DNA of 64,000 bases from Salarchaeum japonicum_A (GTDB lineage Archaea > Halobacteriota > Halobacteria > Halobacteriales > Halobacteriaceae). The position numbers were made by a program, and so were the translations under genes. Shown one piece after another: positions 60,823 through 64,000 of the stretch. Within the stretch, counting starts at the first letter, position 1. Each line of letters begins with the position of its first letter. The stretch covers positions 558,001 through 622,000 of the forward strand of contig NZ_JBNAMV010000004.1 of the NCBI RefSeq assembly GCF_049705945.1. The letters are read 5' to 3'. The notes under the pieces are model-generated. The model was not told where the DNA came from. It saw only the letters and a program-made list of their open reading frames with translations, and did no database searches.

Positions 60823-60910
60823 CCACCTTTTTCCGGCTCGGGTGCGCCTCCGGCGCACCGCTCGCCGCAAAAACCTGGAGGGAAAAACCCGAACGCGCTC
60901 CGCGCGTTCG
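60823..60910. repeat. Hairpin repeat element, copy 2
   Basis: CCACCTTTTTC (60823-60833), hairpin GGTGCGCC-TCC-GGCGCACC (60841-60859), core AAAAACCTGGAGGGAAAAA (60869-60887), hairpin CGAACGCGC-TCC-GCGCGTTCG (60890-60910). Same order as 14810-14894; the core differs in one base, the stems differ completely. It lies between two minus-strand genes, 46 bp upstream of the nucleotidyltransferase start. The remainder of the gap to 61016 is C/G-rich direct repetition around CCGCGACAGCACCGC (60954-60968 and again near 60992) with no gene. Confidence 0.7.
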
Positions 60911-61016
60911 CCCGACGCCGGAGGTCCGCACCGCGCCACTGCCGCTACCGCCCCGCGACAGCACCGCATACCGCACGGCGCCGCCTCCGTCCCGCGACAG
61001 CACCGCCTCCGCACCG

Positions 61017-61301
61017 CTAGTCGATTTTGAAGGCGGGTTCCTCGATGCCTTCGTGTTTGCAGTCGGGGCAGCGAGACGGGAGGTTGAGCGGGTCGTCGAA
61101 GTCGTTGAACCCGCATTCTTCGCACTCGGGCGGCCGAACGAGCAGTTCCTCGTCCGTACCGTCGAGGGATTTCGCGACGTGCTCGACGTGCCGGAGTGCC
61201 GCATGCGCGGTGATGGCGTACTCGGTCGCGAGCGAACTCGGCGTCCCGGGTTCCTCGCGGAGCGCGTCGGCGATGCGTTCGCGGGTCGTCCGCTCGGGCA
61301 T
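61017..61301 (-). CDS. HTH and zinc-ribbon protein, probable transcription regulator
   Basis: 94 residues. The N-terminal half is a winged-helix-like part (RERIADALREEPGTPSSLATEY, AALRHVEHVAKSL) and the C-terminal part a zinc ribbon with ECEECGFNDFDDPLNLPSRCPDCKHEGIEEP: the two CxxC pairs are intact. This layout is common among small archaeal regulators. ATG 61301 is chosen with CTAAGCG upstream (about 61330-61338); a longer frame to 61493 covers the next gene's promoter. The regulated genes are unknown. Confidence 0.84.
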   Translation of the reverse strand: MPERTTRERIADALREEPGTPSSLATEYAITAHAALRHVEHVAKSLDGTDEELLVRPPECEECGFNDFDDPLNLPSRCPDCKHEGIEEPAFKID

Positions 61302-61371
61302 ACCCCGGCTTGGACGGGCGGCGCTTAGTGTCCATCGGTGGACGTTAGTTCGCGCGACGGCGAGCGGTCGT

Positions 61372-61785
61372 ATGACCGACGGCGACAGAATCACCGCGGC
61401 CGCAAACGTGCCCGCGGATTCGACGTTCCTGTTCACGGTTCGAACCGACGACGGCGAGGACGAGGCGGTGCTCACGCGCTCCGCGGACGGCATCGAGGGC
61501 TACGTGAACCGCTGCATGCACTTCACGCACATCCGACTTGACAAGGGAAGCGGCGCGCCCGTCCGGGACGGCGAGGTCATCTGTGCGAACCACGGCGCGA
61601 TGTTCGAACAGGATACTGGAACGTGCACGTTCGGGCCCTGCGAGGGCGCACAGCTCGACCGAATCGACATCGAGACGCGCGAAGGCGGCGTCTACCTCAC
61701 CGACGACGCGTACGAGTTCGTGCGCGACGGCGGTATCGAGTCCGACCCGGCCGACCTCACGTCGACGTCGAACGTCGAGTTCTAG
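61372..61785 (+). CDS. Rieske 2Fe-2S protein
   Basis: 137 residues, soluble, a single Rieske domain. Cluster ligands are C48 and H50 in NRCMHF and C71 and H74 in VICANHGAMF, and TGTCTFGPCEGAQL follows, as in NirD-like and ferredoxin-type Rieske proteins. There is no membrane anchor, so it is more likely a small electron carrier than a bc1 subunit. ATG 61372 follows GTTAGTTC (61344-61351). The 3' end overlaps the convergent pabC-like gene by 29 bp. Confidence 0.9.
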   Translation: MTDGDRITAAANVPADSTFLFTVRTDDGEDEAVLTRSADGIEGYVNRCMHFTHIRLDKGSGAPVRDGEVICANHGAMFEQDTGTCTFGPCEGAQLDRIDIETREGGVYLTDDAYEFVRDGGIESDPADLTSTSNVEF

Positions 61786-62596
61786 CCCGGTACGCGGCGT
61801 GCAAGCGCTCCGTCACGGGGAACTCCCCGTAGGTGGCGTCGTCGTAGCGCGCGACGGGACGGAGTTCCCACGTGGAGTTCGTCAGAAAGACCTCGTCCGC
61901 GTCGCGGAGCGCCGCGGGTTCGTACCGCCCGGTCTCGACCGGGACGTCGCGCTCGCGGGCGATGTCGAGGACGACGCGGCGGGTGATTCCGGGGAGAATC
62001 GGGCCGTCGAGGCTTGGCGTGTGGAGGACGTCGTTCTGGACGAAGAAGACGTTGCTCGTCGCACCCTCGGCGACCGCACCTTCGGAATCGAGGAGGACGG
62101 CTTCGTCGGCGTCGACGCTCCGGCGCGCGAGGATGCCGTTGAGGTAGTTGTGGGTCTTCGCGGCGGCGGGAATCGCCTCGCTCGGCACTCGTTGGATGGG
62201 CGACGTTTCGAGCGTGGCGGGCGCGTCCCAGGTCGGACCGCGGTCGAGTTCGGCCACCTGCACGACGACGGTCGGGTCGGTCGCGGGACCGGGTTCGAGT
62301 TTGCCGGGTTGCACTCCCCGGGAAACGCTGAGTTTGACGTACGCTTCCGCGAGGTCGTTCGCGTCGAGCGTCTCCCGAACGCGCTCGCGGAAGACATTCT
62401 GGGGGATGCTGTGGTCGATGCCGAGGAGTGCGCAGGAGTTCGCGAGGCGGTCGAGGTGGTCGTCGAACCGGAAGACGCGGCCGTCGTAGGCGCGCATCGT
62501 CTCGAAGACGGCGTCGCCGTACTGGAACCCGCGGTCGCGGACGCTCACGGACGCGTCGTCGGCCGGAACGAGGTCGCCGTTTACGCTGTATAGCAT
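61757..62596 (-). CDS. pabC: Class IV aminotransferase, probable aminodeoxychorismate lyase
   Basis: 279 residues, branched-chain aminotransferase/ADC lyase fold. Early block VSVRDRGFQYGDAVFETMRAYDGRVF, PLP lysine in AAAKTHNYLNGILARR, and EGATSNVFFVQNDVLHTP. Adjacent genes for a glutamine amidotransferase and a chorismate-using subunit point to conversion of aminodeoxychorismate to 4-aminobenzoate. A D-amino acid or branched-chain aminotransferase role is the alternative. Start overlaps pabA by 16 bp. Confidence 0.85.
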   Translation of the reverse strand: MLYSVNGDLVPADDASVSVRDRGFQYGDAVFETMRAYDGRVFRFDDHLDRLANSCALLGIDHSIPQNVFRERVRETLDANDLAEAYVKLSVSRGVQPGKLEPGPATDPTVVVQVAELDRGPTWDAPATLETSPIQRVPSEAIPAAAKTHNYLNGILARRSVDADEAVLLDSEGAVAEGATSNVFFVQNDVLHTPSLDGPILPGITRRVVLDIARERDVPVETGRYEPAALRDADEVFLTNSTWELRPVARYDDATYGEFPVTERLHAAYRARTRRSTST

Positions 62597-63174
62597 GACT
62601 GGACGAACGTGCGAACCAGCTGTTTTCCGTGGTCCGTGAGGATGCTTTCGGGATGGAACTGGACGCCGACGTGCGGTTTCTCGCGGTGGCGGACGGCCAT
62701 CACGAGGTCGCGGTCGTCGGTGGTGTGCGCGGTCGCTTCGAGGGAGTCGGGGAGCGCGCCGGTCGCGGCGAGCGAGTGATAGCGGCCCACGGAGAGCGTG
62801 TCGGGGAGGCCGGCGAAGACGCCGCGGCCGTCGTGCTCGATAGTCGAGGGTTTGCCGTGGACGACGCGCGGGGCGTGGCCGACCTGCCCGCCGTTCGCGG
62901 CGACGAGTGCCTGATGGCCGAGGCAGACGCCGAGCGTCGGGTAGTCGAGCGAGAACACGTCCGTGGAGACGCCGGCGTCCGCGGGCGTCCCGGGGCCGGG
63001 TGAGACGACGATGCCGTCCGGGTCGATAGCAGCTATGGCCGCCGTGTCGAGGGCGTCGTTGCGTTCGACGCGGAGCGATTTCTGGGGAGTGCGTCCCGAT
63101 TCGGCGAGCGCGGCGCCGACGTACTGGACGAGGTTGTAGACGAACGAGTCGTAGTTGTCCACGACGAGAATCAC
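62581..63174 (-). CDS. pabA: Glutamine amidotransferase of chorismate enzymes
   Basis: 197 residues, class I amidotransferase that delivers ammonia to the PabB/TrpE subunit. ILVVDNYDSFVYNLVQYVG begins it; VVSPGPGTPADAG is the oxyanion region; the catalytic cysteine is in LGVCLGHQAL, and the His-Glu pair in VQFHPESILT. PabA and TrpG cannot be told apart by sequence alone; the neighbouring lyase favours PabA. ATG overlaps the next upstream gene's stop by 4 bp. Confidence 0.88.
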   Translation of the reverse strand: MILVVDNYDSFVYNLVQYVGAALAESGRTPQKSLRVERNDALDTAAIAAIDPDGIVVSPGPGTPADAGVSTDVFSLDYPTLGVCLGHQALVAANGGQVGHAPRVVHGKPSTIEHDGRGVFAGLPDTLSVGRYHSLAATGALPDSLEATAHTTDDRDLVMAVRHREKPHVGVQFHPESILTDHGKQLVRTFVQSCYTA

Positions 63175-64000
63175 GACTCCACCCCCAGCGACGCGTCGAG
63201 CGCGTCGTCCAGCGCGGTGACGAGCGCGCGGGCCTTCGCGAGCGTCTCTTCGTACTCGGCGGCGGGGTCGGAGTCGTGGACGACGCCCGCGCCGACGCGG
63301 AGGTGGTACTCGTTGCGGTGCCGGACGAGCGTGCGGATGACGATGTTCAGGACCGCGCGGCCGTCGAACCCGACGAGTCCCATGCTACCGGTGTAGGGGC
63401 CGCGACGGGTCGCTTCGACTTCGTCGATTATCTCCATCGTCCGCGGTTTCGGCGCGCCCGTGATGGTGCCGCCGGGGAAGACGGCGGCGACGGCGTCCGC
63501 GAGCGAGGCGTCCTCGCGGAGCGTGCCGGTCACGTCGCTCACGAGGTGCATCACCTCGGAGTAGCGGTCGACGCGGCGGTACTCGGCCACGTCGACGCTC
63601 CCGTACTCGCTGACCTTCCCGAGGTCGTTGCGTTCGAGGTCGACGAGCATCGCGTGTTCCGCGCGCTCCTTCTCGTCGCCCCGCAGTTCGGCTTCGAGCG
63701 CGGCGTCCTCGTCGGGCGTGTCGCCGCGCGGTCGCGTGCCGGCGATGGGTTCCGTCCGTAGATGGTCGCCGTCGCGTTCGAGCAGCAGTTCGGGGCTGGC
63801 GCTCACCAGGTCGACGCCGGGGAACTCCAGGAGGCCGGAGTAGGGCGCGGGGTTCACGTCGCGGAGCGCGGCGTAGACGTTCACGGGGTGGACGCTCGCC
63901 GACGCGGCGAGGCGCTGGCTGACGTTCGCCTGAAAGGTGTCGCCGTCGCGGACGTACTCCTTCACGCGGCGCACGCGCTCCGCGAACTCGTCGCGGCCGC
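63171..64000 (-). CDS. pabB: Aminodeoxychorismate/anthranilate synthase component I, C-terminal part (cut by window edge)
   Basis: Chorismate-binding subunit; the N-terminus lies beyond 64000, about 276 residues are visible. Blocks: VREYVRDGDTF-like VKEYVRDGDTFQANVSQRL, PELLLERDGDHLRTEPIAGTRPRG, AEHAMLVDLERNDLGKV, FPGGTITGAPKPRTMEIID and LRVGAGVVHDSDPAAEYEE. The PIAGT motif has Ala where E. coli PabB has the catalytic Lys, as in TrpE; the operon with a class IV aminotransferase argues for folate synthesis instead. The frame stays open to the window edge. Confidence 0.85.
   Translation of the reverse strand, partial: GRDEFAERVRRVKEYVRDGDTFQANVSQRLAASASVHPVNVYAALRDVNPAPYSGLLEFPGVDLVSASPELLLERDGDHLRTEPIAGTRPRGDTPDEDAALEAELRGDEKERAEHAMLVDLERNDLGKVSEYGSVDVAEYRRVDRYSEVMHLVSDVTGTLREDASLADAVAAVFPGGTITGAPKPRTMEIIDEVEATRRGPYTGSMGLVGFDGRAVLNIVIRTLVRHRNEYHLRVGAGVVHDSDPAAEYEETLAKARALVTALDDALDASLGVES

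Overview
The window looks like chromosomal DNA of an extremely halophilic archaeon (class Halobacteria). The sequence is G+C-rich, the proteins are strongly acidic (Asp/Glu-rich), genes are packed tightly with many 1-4 bp overlaps of stop and start codons, and A/T-rich TATA-like boxes often lie 22-33 bp before the start codon with no Shine-Dalgarno sequence, as expected for leaderless archaeal mRNAs. No rRNA, complete tRNA, CRISPR array, insertion sequence or phage gene was seen. I call this core chromosome rather than an accessory island. Species cannot be fixed from this stretch.

Layout. 1-2.9 kb: lysine operon of the succinylase diaminopimelate route (dapA-dapB-dapD-lysA, lysA cut by the left edge). 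3.2-6.4 kb: metallophosphoesterase, NYN-domain protein, small membrane protein, PUA protein, NAC chaperone and tRNA m1A methyltransferase. 6.5-10.7 kb: acyl-CoA carboxyltransferase with a fused epsilon-like N-terminus, a GAF protein, and fructose-bisphosphatase with a DhnA-type aldolase. 11-19 kb: acyl-CoA metabolism (3-hydroxyacyl-CoA dehydrogenase, acyl-CoA dehydrogenase, SCP-x-type thiolase with DUF35 partner, methylmalonyl-CoA mutase small subunit with MeaB), plus a squalene synthase-like protein. The mutase large subunit is at 31.9-33.6 kb.

19-30 kb: cytochrome oxidase region with a DUF420 membrane protein, a CtaA-CtaB fusion for haem synthesis, oxidase subunits II, III and I, and several small membrane proteins between them. 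An ABC exporter and an SDR-like gene sit among them. 30-37.8 kb: HAD phosphatase, GNAT protein, second ABC exporter, CBS-ParB protein and an RCK-DHH phosphodiesterase. 37.8-48 kb: an unbroken operon for an 11-subunit complex I (nuoA-B-CD-H-I-J1-J2-K-L-M-N) without the NADH-input module, as is usual in haloarchaea. Complex I and the oxidase together supply the respiratory chain.

48-64 kb: purK-purE, an Agl23-like membrane glycosyltransferase, ribH with an aminotransferase, a LysO-type lysine exporter, endonuclease III, DUF371, a coiled-coil protein with a long leader and a palindrome at its promoter, SppA, DUF373, Dph6, a sugar-nucleotidyltransferase, an HTH/zinc-ribbon protein, a Rieske protein and a pabB-pabA-pabC-like operon cut by the right edge.

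No wholly new system is evident. The points most worth following are: a family of hairpin modules with a shared 19-bp core found between genes and apparently also inserted in frame in purK; the epsilon-beta carboxylase fusion; a possible single-base frameshift at the start of the GAF gene; a foldable element between convergent genes at 19.6-19.7 kb; and the operator-like palindrome at 55.7 kb.
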